From positions 31,657,574 to 31,721,573 of the forward strand of contig CM039512.1 of assembly GCA_022432975.1 (NCBI GenBank): a stretch of 64,000 bases of DNA, read 5' to 3'. Every line of letters starts with the position of its first letter. Within the stretch, counting starts at the first letter, position 1. Under the pieces are notes generated by a model that saw only the letters and a list, made by a program, of their open reading frames with translations, did no database searches and was not told where the DNA came from. The stretch comes from Begonia masoniana (lineage: Eukaryota > Streptophyta > Magnoliopsida > Cucurbitales > Begoniaceae). Positions 26,112 to 37,079 of this stretch are shown one piece after another. The position numbers and the translations under genes were made by a program.

Positions 26112-26218
26112 AATTAGAGTTTTAGGAAATTTCTTTTAGCTACGAGTTTATAGTTTTCGAAACTCGATGGTTTAGACTCGATTTAACGACGAATGTTGTG
26201 AATTGCCATAGGTAAACA
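26112..26218 (+). repeat. 107-bp direct duplication, left copy
   Basis: Identical to 27228-27334. It is R10 LTR sequence running from aattagagttttagg to ccataggtaaaca, and ends seven bases into the exon-like block. It flanks the 101-bp array. Confidence 0.95.
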
Positions 26219-27227
26219 CAACCTACGCTCAACAGTAACCGAACACATTTGCCGGTTGACTTTGACCAAACACTTATATAAACTTCTACCGATCACAAAA
26301 CGAAAGAATCTACTGCTTACATCTACCGCTCAACAGTAACCGAACACATTTGCCGGTTGACTTTGACCAAACACTTATATAAACTTCTACCGATCACAAA
26401 ACGAAAGAATCTACTGCTTACATCTACCGCTCAACAGTAACCGAACACATTTGCCGGTTGACTTTGACCAAACACTTATATAAACTTCTACCGATCACAA
26501 AACGAAAGAATCTACTGCTTACATCTACCGCTCAACAGTAACCGAACACATCTGCCGGTTGACTTTGACCAAACACTTATATAAACTTCTACCGATCACA
26601 AAACGAAAGAATCTACTGCTTACATCTACCGCTCAACAGTAACCGAACACATCTGCCGGTTGACTTTGACCAAACACTTATATAAACTTCTACCGATCAC
26701 AAAACGAAAGAATCTACTGCTTACATCTACCGCTCAACAGTAACCGAACACATTTGCCGGTTGACTTTGACCAAACACTTATATAAACTTCTACCGATCA
26801 CAAAACGAAAGAATCTACTGCTTACATCTACCGCTCAACAGTAACCGAACACATCTGCCGGTTGACTTTGACCAAACACTTATATAAACTTCTACCGATC
26901 ACAAAACGAAAGAATCTACTGCTTACATCTACCGCTCAACAGTAACCGAACACATCTGCCGGTTGACTTTGACCAAACACTTATATAAACTTCTACCGAT
27001 CACAAAACGAAAGAATCTACTGCTTACATCTACCGCTCAACAGTAACCGAACACATCTGCCGGTTGACTTTGACCAAACACTTATATAAACTTCTACCGA
27101 TCACAAAACGAAAGAATCTACTGCTTACATCTACCGCTCAACAGTAACCGAACACATCTGCCGGTTGACTTTGACCAAACACTTATATAAACTTCTACCG
27201 ATCACAAAACGAAAGAATCTACTGCTT
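26219..27227 (+). repeat. 101-bp satellite array, 10 copies, inserted in R10
   Basis: Monomer landmarks gctcaacagtaaccg recur exactly every 101 bases from 26227 to 27136. The copies are almost identical; the main difference is T or C in acattTgcc/acatcTgcc, in the order T T T C C T C C C C. The same monomer exists as about 2.5 diverged copies in the R11 LTR at 27740-27995, and copy 1 there matches this array best. Confidence 0.95.
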
Positions 27228-27334
27228 AATTAGAGTTTTAGGAAATTTCTTTTAGCTACGAGTTTATAGTTTTCGAAACTCGATGGTTTAGACTCGATTT
27301 AACGACGAATGTTGTGAATTGCCATAGGTAAACA
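27228..27334 (+). repeat. 107-bp direct duplication, right copy
   Basis: Second identical copy, running straight on into the intact R10 exon-like block (27328-27372). Confidence 0.95.
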
Positions 27335-27377
27335 ACGCTCATGGACGGAGCTTGAATTGCAAGGGATGCGAGGTAAG

Positions 27378-29631
27378 TGTGACATCCCTAACACTGTACC
27401 CTTAACTTCCCCGTATTATTTTTTTATTTTTTATGTTTTTATCCCTATAAACTTTAAGTTTATTGTTAAAGTAGAAAACCATTTGAAAATCCTTTAATAA
27501 AACGTATTTAAAGTAAAGAAAACTAAAGAAAACATTTAAATAAAACAATTAAAACAATAAAGAAGAATCATCTACCGCTCCTCACTGTTCACTTCTGCCA
27601 AGCCACATCCACCGCTCATTTCAGCTAAGCCACATCCACCGCTGATCACATCCACCGCTCATATTCACTATACACTTCTACCGCTCACATTCATTGTACA
27701 CTTCTACCGCTCACATTCACTGTACACTTCTACCGCTCACATCCACCGCTCAACAGTAACCGAACACATTTGCCGGTTGACTTTGACCAAACACTTATAT
27801 AAACTTCTACCGATCACAAAACGAAAGAATCTACTGCTTACATCTACCGCTCAACAGTAACCGAACACATCTGCAGGTTGACTTTGACCAAACACTTATA
27901 TAAACTTCTGCCGATCACAAAACGACAGAATCTACTGCTTACATCTACCGCTCAACAGTAACCGAACACATCTGCCGGTTGACTTTGACCAAACACTTAA
28001 CCGAAAACCCATACAATTTTCCACTGTACTTACACACCATTCACTCAGAACTTCCAAAAACATTAAAAATAACATTCTCCATTTCCAGAAACATCAAAAT
28101 GAACATTATATACATATATGTTCACGAACTATCCAAAATACACATCCAAACATCAAATATGAACTATCCAGAAATCAAGCATCCAAAAATGTTTCTAACT
28201 ATACAATTTCCTATATTCCTATCTATCAATTTCCCAAAATATTTACCTACGTCCCCACGGGTCAAAATAAGCTCCGATTGCGCCAGCACAGTCCCGTGAG
28301 CATTCTTCTTCAAGCTGCTTAAACTTCGGGCGGAGGAACGTCGTCCTCACCTATATCGAAGTCACCTACACCATAGAAATAAAATGTGAGCTAGAGGCTC
28401 AGTAAGTCTACGTGAATGCATGTGAATGTTATGCATGTACAGTTTATAAATCATGCATCCTACCTTTTCGCTATTCATTTCATTTATGTCACCGGGGCTT
28501 CACTCTCGCTAGATAGGAGTGGCACATCCGTCGATTGGATAGCCCCTCGTATCTAACCGGGAGGAAAACATGCTTCATCTGACAGCCATGTCTGAACCAC
28601 CGCCACTGACGTGACCATGATTACATTCATTTACCTTTTTGTTTTGTAAAAACATGCATAGAAATTCCTTTTTTGTGCTTTTTATTAAAACCATGATGCG
28701 TGCATGTGTACAACGCAATAACGAAAACGAAGCATGCAAACAATAAACTTATACATTCAACAATCTAACTAAACTAACTACCCAACCTAATTACCCAACA
28801 CAGCGAGCATCTCCAATTCCTCGATCGACATAGCCTTATGGTGTAGGCCAATTGGCCAAATGAGTTACGAAGACTTACCTTGTGTCCGTTGCACACCAAG
28901 CCCCTCGTCTCGAGCTTTGTCACCTAAGTCAATCCATAGCATTTGTTGTCAAAACTGAGCCTAAACATTCAAACTTCAAAAATTACGAAACTCCTAACTA
29001 AAGAAAATTTCCTAAAACTCTAATCAACCTCTCTCGGGCATTTCATCGAGCAACTCGTGCTCGTGAACTTCCTTACCCCCATTAATGGGGTTTTTAAAAC
29101 CTCCAACAACCCAAAACCTCAACAACCCTCATTAATTCCAACTTAACTCCCACAATCCACTATAAATACGCCTATTAGAATCATAAATACGATAACCTAT
29201 CGATTTTCAACCTTAGTTCACATTTCTAACAAAATCCTAAATGAAAACCTAACCGTTTAAACTCTAGAAATCAAAATCTATTGTCTCAAAACTATAGATT
29301 CTTACCTAGGGTTGTAAAAAGAGAAGAAGACGTGAAGGTTCGTCGCCGGAAGTGAGAGGTTGCATGAGGAGGAAGAACAAGTCACCGTGGAGAAGGAGAG
29401 GAAAAAAAAGAAATCGCGTAAGGGTGGAGAGGAAATGAGGGATTTGTGATTTCTATTAAAATTTGGCTTGTCAATTTACCAATTTGCCCCTCCACTTAAT
29501 TTTCTATTATTTTCTTCTTTGTCCTATTAATTGACTAACAATCCGGCTTTCTCTAAATTTTCTTATTTCGCCACAAATTCCAATTTATCGTTATGGCTCC
29601 ATTAAAACTTCCCGTAAAACCGGGCGTTACA
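27378..29631 (-). repeat. R11 3' LTR (2,254 bp)
   Basis: Termini are tgtgacatcc and gggcgttaca. Exon-like block 28879-28923. Array zone 27570-28000 begins with ctaccgctcac words and continues into about 2.5 copies of the 101-bp monomer. Confidence 0.94.
27570..28000. repeat. CTACCG-word array and 101-bp monomers in R11 3' LTR
   Basis: Short 13- and 26-bp words (ttcactgtacact, tctaccgctcaca, tccaccgctcaca) are followed by 101-bp monomers at 27748, 27849 and 27950. Likely source of the R10 array only about 0.5-1.5 kb away. Confidence 0.88.
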
Positions 29632-29644
29632 TTCCATCCACCTT
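29632..29644 (-). other. R11 polypurine tract
   Basis: Minus strand AAGGTGGATGGAA directly abuts the 3' LTR, as in R1. Confidence 0.8.
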
Positions 29645-29670
29645 ATTTAAATTTTGTCCTCAAAATTTGA

Positions 29671-32600
29671 CTAAACAAATAGTTCATGATATTTCGACAT
29701 CATATCCTGCTGCCTCTCCCACGTAGCTTCTTCCACATTGTGGTTCCGCCATAGGACTTTGACTAGCGGAATCTCTTTGTTGCGTTGTACTTTGATAGAG
29801 GATTTCAAAATTCGTACTGACCTTTCCACGTAGGTTAGCGTTTGTTGCACCTCAATCTCTTGTTTCAACGACGTGTGATGGATCACGCACGCATTTTCTG
29901 AGCATGGACACGTGAAACACATTGTGAACACCTTCCATGGATGCTGGAAGTTGTAACCTGTACGCCATGGTCCCGATCCTCTTCAAAATAGGAAAGGGCC
30001 CCATAAAACGAGGGTTTAGTTTGGCCCTTCTTCCGAATCGCATAACGCCCTTAAACGGAGAAATCTTCAAGTACACTTCGTCACCTTCCTTGAATTGTAA
30101 TTCCCTCCGTTTGGTGTTAGCATAACTCTTTTGGCGGCTCTGTGCTATCTCCATACGTTGTCAGATAACAGCGATCTTCTCCGCTGTTTGCTGTAAAATA
30201 TCTGGGCCGATTATACTAGCTTCGCCAACCTCATCCCAGTATAGCGGAGACCTACACTTTTGACCATACAATGCCTCATACGGAGCCATGCCAATCGTAG
30301 CCGAGCTGTTGTTGTAAGAGAACTCAATCAAGAGCAAATATCGACTCCACGAGCCCTGAAACTCCAGCACGTAAGCTCTAAGCATATCCTCAAGAATTTG
30401 ATTCGTTCTTTCCGTCTGTCCATCGGTCTGAGGATGAAACACCGTGCTAAAACTCAACTGAGTTCCCATGGCCTTATGTAAACTTTTCTAGAACTTTGAA
30501 GTAAACCTGGCATCTCTATCGGAGACAATCGAAATAGGCACTCCGTGTAACCTGACGATGTCCTGCACATACAGGTCGGCGAGCTGATCCATAGAATAGG
30601 CCATCTTCACTGATAGAAAGTGGGCCGTCTTTGTCAAATGATCCATAATCACCCAGATGCCATCGTGCCCTTTCGTCGTTCTTGGGAGTCTAACAATGAA
30701 ATCCATAGAGATTTGCTCCCATTTCCACTCCGAAATTGGCAGTGGTTGTAAGGTTCCGGCTGCCCTTTGGTGTTCTGCCTTAACCAGTTGGCAAACCAGG
30801 CAGGTTTCCACATACCTGGCAACCTCTCTCTTCATGTTCGGCCACCAGAAATGTTGTCTCAAGTCTCTGTACATTTTTGTGCTCCCCGGATGCACTGAAT
30901 ACGCCGAGGAGTGTGCAACGGTTAAGATTCCTCTCTTCAACTCTTCATTGTTAGGCACGTACCACCTATACCCGAATCTCAATACACCATCATCCGACAA
31001 GCTGAAATCGGACGGGTCCTCAAATGCCACTCTCAATGGATATCTCTAACACTCCAAGTCTTCCTTCTGAGCTTCTCGGAGTCTGTCAATTATTGTCGGC
31101 CTAAGAGAAATGTTCGTGAGCATAGTGGACAACTCTGTCACAATCTCCACATCAAACTTGTCAATCTCAGACCTCAACGTCACCGACATTGCTGCAAGCG
31201 AAGGCAGACTCGCAGTAGGCATTCTGCTCAAGGCATCAGCGACTTTATTCACCTTCCCCGGCTGGTATTTAATCTCAAAGTCGTAATCTTTAATGAACTC
31301 CAACCACCTTCGCTGTCGCATATTAAGCTCTTTCTATGTAAACAAATACTTTAAACTCCAGTGATTTGAGAACACCTCACACTGCTGCCCATACAGATAG
31401 TGTCTCCAGATCTTGAATGCAAAGACAACCGCTGCAAGCTCAAGATTGTGTGTCGGATAATTTTGCTCGTACAGCTTCAACTGTCGAGAAGCATAAGCAA
31501 TAACTCTACCTTCCTGCATCAATACACAACCAAGTCCGATTCTTGAGGCGTCGCAGTAAATACTGAACTTATCACCCTCAACTGGCAGTATCAGAATTGG
31601 AGCCGTAGTCAATCTCTGTTTCAGCTCCACAAAACTCTTTTCACAAGCGGGCGACCATACAAACTTCTCATTTTTCCTCGTCAACTGGGATAGAGGGACT
31701 GCTATCTTTGAAAACCCCTCAATGAACTTCCTGTAATATCCAGCCAATCCAAGAAATCCTCGTACCTCTCGCCCATTTTTAGGCTGTGGCCAATCCCAAA
31801 CAACTTCAATCTTTGTCTGATCTACCAAAATTCCCTCCTGAGATATGATATGGCAGAGAAAACTAATCCGATCAAGCCAAAACTCGCACTTAGAGAACTT
31901 CGGATACAATTGATGTTGGCACAAAATCCTCAGAACAATTCGCAAATGCTCCTTGTGTTCTTCTTTTGTCTTTGAATAGATCAAGATGTCATCAATGAAG
32001 ACGACGACAAACTTGTCTAAATACTCCTTAAACACACGGTTCATCAAGTCCATAAACGCTACAGGAGCATTCGTAAGTCCAAAAGACATCACAAGAAATT
32101 CGTAATGTTCATACCTTGTTCGGAAGGCTGTTTTTTGAACATCCTTTCTCCGGACCTTCAACTGATAATAACCCGAGCATAGGTCAATTCTCGAAAACAC
32201 TCAGGCACCCTGCAGTTGATTAAACAGGTCGTCAATCTGGGGCAGTGGATACTAATTCTTCACCGTTAGCTTATTCAATTCTCTATAATCGACGCACATT
32301 CGGAGAGTTCCGTCCTTCTTTTTGACAAACAAAATTGGCGCACCCCAAGGAGAGAAACTGGGTCGAATGAACCCCTTGTCTAACAACTCTTCCAATTGAG
32401 ATTTCAGCTCCTTTAATTCAGCAGGTGCCTGTCTGTAAGGATTCTTTGACACAGGCGCAGAGCCTGGATACATATCAATCATAAACTAAATCTCTCTATC
32501 TGGAGGTAATCTGGGAAGATCATCGATAAAGATCTCAGAGAATTCTCTAACCACTGGAAGGTCCTCTAGTTTTACCTCGCTGAGCAATCGAGTATCAATA

Positions 32601-33115
32601 ACGGTAGCCAGATAAACAGAGCATTCGCCCTTAAACTGCTCTTGAACCTTCATAGAATAAGAAATAGGTGACCCACTTGACCTATTTAATGTCTGATATG
32701 AGAATTCTTCCTTATCCGGTGGCCAAAAAGTTACCAACCCGGATCGACAGTCAATGGTGGCTAAGTGACGTGAAAGCCAATCAATCCCCAAAATTAGATC
32801 GTACCACTCTATGCTCATAACTACTAGGCAAGCATAGAGGGTATTAATCCCTACCGAGACAACGTTGCCTTGGAAGACACTATCAGACTGCATAAGAGCT
32901 CCCGAAGGCAGCATCACTCTATACTCATATTCTGCTAACTCAGACACTAACCCCAATCTAGCTATGCAAGCAGTTGAAATGAATGAGTGCGTAGCTCCCG
33001 TGTCTATCAAAGAAAATACTGGTACACCCATGACTAAAATAGTACCTACTATGACGGATGGCTGAGCCTCGTCGTCGATATCACCAGGCTCAATAACTGC
33101 GAAGATCCTCGGCAT
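29671..33115 (-). pseudogene. pol: R11 pol: protease, RT, RNase H, integrase, chromodomain (multiply broken)
   Basis: Same order as R1. Protease with IDTGATHSF (near 33020); RT with the [20 protein letters not shown] block (near 32350) and [10 protein letters not shown] (near 32000); RNase [10 protein letters not shown] (near 31565); integrase zinc region and core (30950-30400, [11 protein letters not shown] and HPQTDGQTERTN intact); GPF motif (near 29990); and a chromodomain with [16 protein letters not shown] (near 29730) read to its natural stop. Lesions are TAG at 32486, 32252, 31334, 31046 and 30488, TGA at 32201 and 30161, and a two-base loss near 29860 that shifts the frame. The 31334 stop is CAG to TAG and the 30488 stop TGG to TAG by comparison with R1. 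The protease reads on directly from the Gag tail, supporting one ancestral gag-pol frame. Confidence 0.9.
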
Positions 33116-33160
33116 AACTCTTCGCTGATCTCTGCCCTGTTGATTTCTGCCTGTCTGATT

Positions 33161-33389
33161 TCAGTCCAATAACGAGCAGTTCATGATATAATGGCCAACC
33201 TCTCTGCATCTATAAAAGTTATTGGTACCCATCCGACACTCGCCAAAATGTTCCATCTGACACTTAGGACAAATAGACTTTTGAGTAGCTCTCTGAACCT
33301 GCTTCCCTTTGCCCTGATCATTTCCTCCTTCATGAGGCCTTTTAACACCTCTTTGCTGTTTTGGTTGTCCTCTGGGTTGCCAGCCTCGA
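33161..33389 (-). pseudogene. gag: R11 gag, C-terminal part (nucleocapsid)
   Basis: Continues from 44695 across the R12 insertion. It encodes a basic, Gln-rich linker and the zinc knuckles. The first knuckle (CPKC, His, EC) is intact. The second has lost its first Cys (YRC where R1 has CFRC), so zinc binding is doubtful. A TGA at 33161-33163, Arg CGA in R1, separates gag from protease. Confidence 0.87.
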
Positions 33390-33585
33390 TGTAACGCCAA
33401 GAATTTACGAGTTTCTGCTCTTAGGGGTCTTTTCTCGAATGGAAAGTTTCATTAGAACCCTAAGATTAAATTAGAATATTTAGAGGAATAGGAGAATTTC
33501 GGAGAAACCGAATGGATAGACGAAATAACGAATTAAGCAAATAATTGAACAAAGGATAAAATGGTAATTTGTTAAGTTAAAATTT

Positions 33586-33593
33586 TATAAAAA
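33586..33593 (+). promoter_or_regulatory. R12 LTR TATA box
   Basis: TATAAAAA followed 25-60 bases later by a C/T-rich run, a common arrangement around the transcription start of plant LTRs. The same box is seen at 811-819 and 7891-7899 (R1, minus), 12548-12554 (R5), 20455-20463 (R3, minus) and 42111-42119 (R13, minus). Confidence 0.65.
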
Positions 33594-33639
33594 CTAAATA
33601 TCTCCCTCCCCCTCTCATTTTCTCCTCTCCACCCACGTA

Positions 33640-33664
33640 TCTCTCTCTCTCTCTCTCTCTCTCT
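33640..33664. repeat. CT microsatellite in R12 LTR
   Basis: Twelve or so CT units in the leader. The matching run in the 3' LTR (about 39410-39428 and 42468-42494) is where R13 inserted. Confidence 0.95.
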
Positions 33665-35891
33665 GGCGTTCCCTTTCTCCCGCGTCAAGCTCCTCTCACG
33701 CCGGCGTTTCGGCGACGCTTCTCCTCCTGTTTCTTCGACGATTCAACACCCTAGGTAAAGTTTAGCTATTCTAGGGATTTAGTTGTCGATTTGGGTTGTT
33801 ATTCATTAGATTTTACTGATTTAGGGTTTGAGTAAATTTACGTTTTCGGTTAGAAATCGTTAGGATGTTCAAATTAGTGCCCTTTGATGATGTAGTTACG
33901 ATTATGGACGATAGTTATGAGAGATTATGGTTATTGACAGATTTAGGTTAGATTTTTGGTTGTTGAAGATTGTGAAAATCTCCATTAATGGAGTTTGGTA
34001 TTTTGTGAGCACCACGTGCTCGATGAAATGCCTAAATGGAGAAAATAGAAGTTTTAGGAGAAATAGCCTTAGATAGGTGTTTAGTTTAAGTTTGGAAATT
34101 GTTTATATAGGATCGGTTTTAATGATGGATTTGTGAAATGCCTTAGGTGGAGACGACTTTTTGGACGGTGCTCGGCTTGCTACGGACGCCAGGTAAGTGG
34201 GTGTTAGGTTTCCGGCCCTTAAGGCCCTACATCGTGTCAACGTTAGGCTTTTGTTGTTTTGATGATGATTTTCTGATTGTGGGGTTTACTGAGTCGGGTA
34301 GCCTAAGATGTTAGTTATTAGTTGCTTGTGAAGTTCGTTATGAATAATGTATGTCCATGTACATTGTGAATTGTTTGGTGATATGTTTGATGGTATGTTA
34401 TACGTGAATTCCTCATGCATCATGTTTTCTCCAAAAGTCATATGAAATGTCTTCATGCATGAATTATGTAAAGGAAAAGTAATGATTAAGTGTGGGTGGG
34501 ACAGTATGGCCATAACAACAAAACCAATGTCACTTCCACGCGATGGACTATGAATACGACCGAAAGGACTATGTACACGCACTTGGCCTACTCCCTGGCA
34601 AGATCCCCACCTTAATCCATGTTAACGAAAATGAAAAAGAATAAGAACAAGTAAACGAACATGTTTTATGAAAAGTCATGCATTCATGCATACGTCATCT
34701 ATAGTGCATTCCCTTGCTAAGCATTAGGCTTAATGCTTATGTTGTATGATGTAGGTGACAGGTGTGAAGATGAGAGTTTCTCTCGGTGACAAGGAATAGG
34801 TGGTCGACGGATGGTGCTCGTGGCGACGGGGTGTGTTTTGGTTTGGCTTGATGGTCCGATGGTGAGCCCTGAACTGTTTTTGTGGCGAAGAAATGTGAGT
34901 TAGTTTTGTTGGTTAGAAAGGTGATGAATTTTTGGGTGTATAGTTAGGTTTATTATTTAGGAAATTTAATAGTGGATATTGGTTGAAGTAGTGTTATTTT
35001 GAATGATTTGTTAATGTATGTCCTTGGTGATGTTTTAAGGAAATTTCCCGTTTATGTTCGATGTTTGTTTTGAGGATTTGATTGGGTTTTATTTGATGAT
35101 TTTAGGTGAAATATGACTGTAGGGATACACACGGTTTTAGAGCGATCCATGCAGTTGGTTTTCGTGAAATTTGGAAGTGTATAGACTAAGTTAGAGTTGT
35201 GTTGAGTAATGAATAATGTCGGGTGATGCGTGTTGTTGGATGAGTTTGATGTGGAATCTGTGTAGTGATAATGCATTGAGGAGTGGTTATGAAAAATGAA
35301 AGAAAAGTGGTGAAGTTTTAAGTGTGTTTTGCAGGAAACTGAAAGGAAGAAAGAAAGGGAGAGGAAAAAGTCGTGCTCTCTGGTGAAGTTCCAGAGAGCA
35401 TGGCGATTGATCGCCTCTCGGAGGTGATCAATCGCCTGGAAATCGCAGGAGGCGATTGCTAGTCGCTGCTCTCTTGAGAAAACCAGAGAGCGTGGCGACT
35501 GATCGCCACAAACTGTGGTGACTAGTCGCCGCAGGAGATTTGCAAGAGGTGACTGGTCGCCTGTTGCAATCGCCGAGGGGTGATCAGTCGCCCCCCTTTT
35601 TGGGCGACTGATTGCCATTGTATGTTTTCTTTTATTTTAAGTTTTACTTTAATTAGTTAATAGTTTTAATTGATTTAATTGTTTTAAGTTTTAATTGTAT
35701 TTGTATTTGTTTTAAATGAATGATTTTAAGGGATTTCAATAATCCGAGACTTCGATTTAGTGGTTTAGAAGTCGAAACGTTACGAGTGAAATGAAATGAA
35801 AAATTTTACGCGAGCTATTTAGAGGATTTAAGTTAAGATTATGTATGGTCTTTCCGTGGCGGCCCTAGCCGGGTCGGGGTCGTCACAATTA

Positions 35892-35903
35892 TGGTATTAG
35901 AGA
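35892..35903 (+). other. R12 primer binding site
   Basis: Reads TGGTATTAGAGA, two mismatches from TGGTATCAGAGC, four bases after the 5' LTR. Confidence 0.82.
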
Positions 35904-36053
35904 GACGGAGTTTTAAAAGCGATTTTGTGAACGGCCAGCCAAAACACGAACCGCCGCACGAGGACTCTCCATCGACTGTAAGTGTTTAAGTTTAAGTATG
36001 ATTCTAAATTGTTTATTTTGTGTGTGTTTCTTAATGTGTCTAGGGACAAGAAA

Positions 36054-37079
36054 ATGCCGAAAGCACCTAGACAACCCGAGGAGAATCCTATTAGTCAGCT
36101 TATCAACATAGTGCACCAACAATCAGAACAGATAGAGATCTTACTCAACCGAGATGGAAATGGTGATGGACAAGGTAGTACTCCATGGAACTGGGGTAGT
36201 GAACAAACTAGGCAGTTTCGACCTCCAGTATTTGATGGATGTGTTATAGACCCGATACAGGCCGAGGTGTGGGTTCGAGCAATGGAAAGATTGTTTGACA
36301 TTATTGAGGTAAAAGAGGTAGATAAAGTTTCTTATGCGATGTGTCATCTGGTGGGAGATGCAAGACTTTGGTGGGACAATGTCAAGGTCATGGTTAATGA
36401 GGGGGAAATTTTATGGGGACCATTCAAGGAATTGTTTTATGAGGAATATAATTACAAAGCTGCATGGACAAATAAGATGTCAGAGTTTCCCCATTTTCGA
36501 CAGACAGGTACGGTCGCAGAGTACGTTAGAGAATTAGAAGCGTTAACTCATTCCGTCAGCCACCTAGGAAAGGAGAAAGAAAATAAGACCTATTATTTTG
36601 TACAAGGATTGAAGGAGGACATTTATAAGGGTGTGAAAATGTATGGAGTTAGGGGTGCTTTCTACAACGAAGTAATTGTACAAGCTTTTGAGTTAGAAGT
36701 AGAATTTCAGAATAAAAGTCAAGAGAAGTTCGTTGGGGGGTCTCTTAGCGAATTTCTGCCACCCCCAGTTGATGAAAGGCCATAACCAGCAAGGGACATT
36801 AAGAGGCCCAATAATTCATCGATCGTGCAGGATAGGAACAAACGACCCCGCGGAGCTCGTCCAGCTCCTCAGTGTTCTACATGTCGGAAGGGTCATTTCG
36901 GGGAATGTAGATTGTATTCGGACCGATGTTTTAGGTGCGATAGAAGAGGTCACAAAGCCAGAGATTGTTTAGGACCGATCGGGATACCACCAGGTGGTCC
37001 TTCGAGGGTAACTACTATGATCGATGATAGGGAAGCTGCCCAACCATTTGTGGTTCCAGATATAATTTCATTTCAGTAG
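36054..37079 (+). pseudogene. gag: R12 gag with one in-frame stop between capsid and nucleocapsid
   Basis: I take ATG 36054 (MPKAPRQPEENP) because R1 and R4 Gag also begin with a short basic segment followed by a Gln-rich helix (LINIVHQQSEQIEILL); an upstream in-frame ATG at 35982 lies in the leader. The Gag domain spans roughly residues 45-200 (RPPVFDG, LWWDN, VAEYVRELEAL). TAA at 36783-36785 stops it. Beyond the stop the same frame stays open to 37079 and encodes two zinc knuckles: C-x2-C-x3-H-x3-C then CFRC-x4-H-x4-C. A single base change explains the stop, or it may allow production of capsid alone with rare readthrough. About 342 codons in all from this ATG, slightly shorter than R1 Gag, ending VVPDIISFQ without a protease. 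An acceptor-like tgtgtctag at 36035-36043 lies 10 bases before the ATG, and a donor ctgtaagtg at 35978 lies 66 bases upstream. Confidence 0.88.

Larger units (their letters stand above)
33390..35887 (+). repeat. R12 5' LTR (2,498 bp)
   Basis: Termini are tgtaacgcca and gggtcgtcaca. TATAAAAA box 33586-33593, pyrimidine-rich leader with a CT microsatellite 33640-33664, exon-1-like donor ccctag/gtaaag at 33754/33755, exon-like block 34147-34192, branch-like ctaagcattaggcttaatg near 34715 and GATGTAG acceptor ending at 34754. Palindromes ggcgattgatcgcc and relatives lie at 35395-35615. Confidence 0.95.

Noticed and set aside
26219..27227. CRISPR-like regular array
   Set aside because: The 101-bp units are repeated whole, with no unique spacers. 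The setting is a plant LTR, so it is a minisatellite.
35052..35618. 188-codon minus-strand frame in R12 LTR, repeated at 43882-44367
   Set aside because: The repetition is simply the LTR pair. The frame crosses the palindrome zone antisense and its two copies differ by frame-altering changes.
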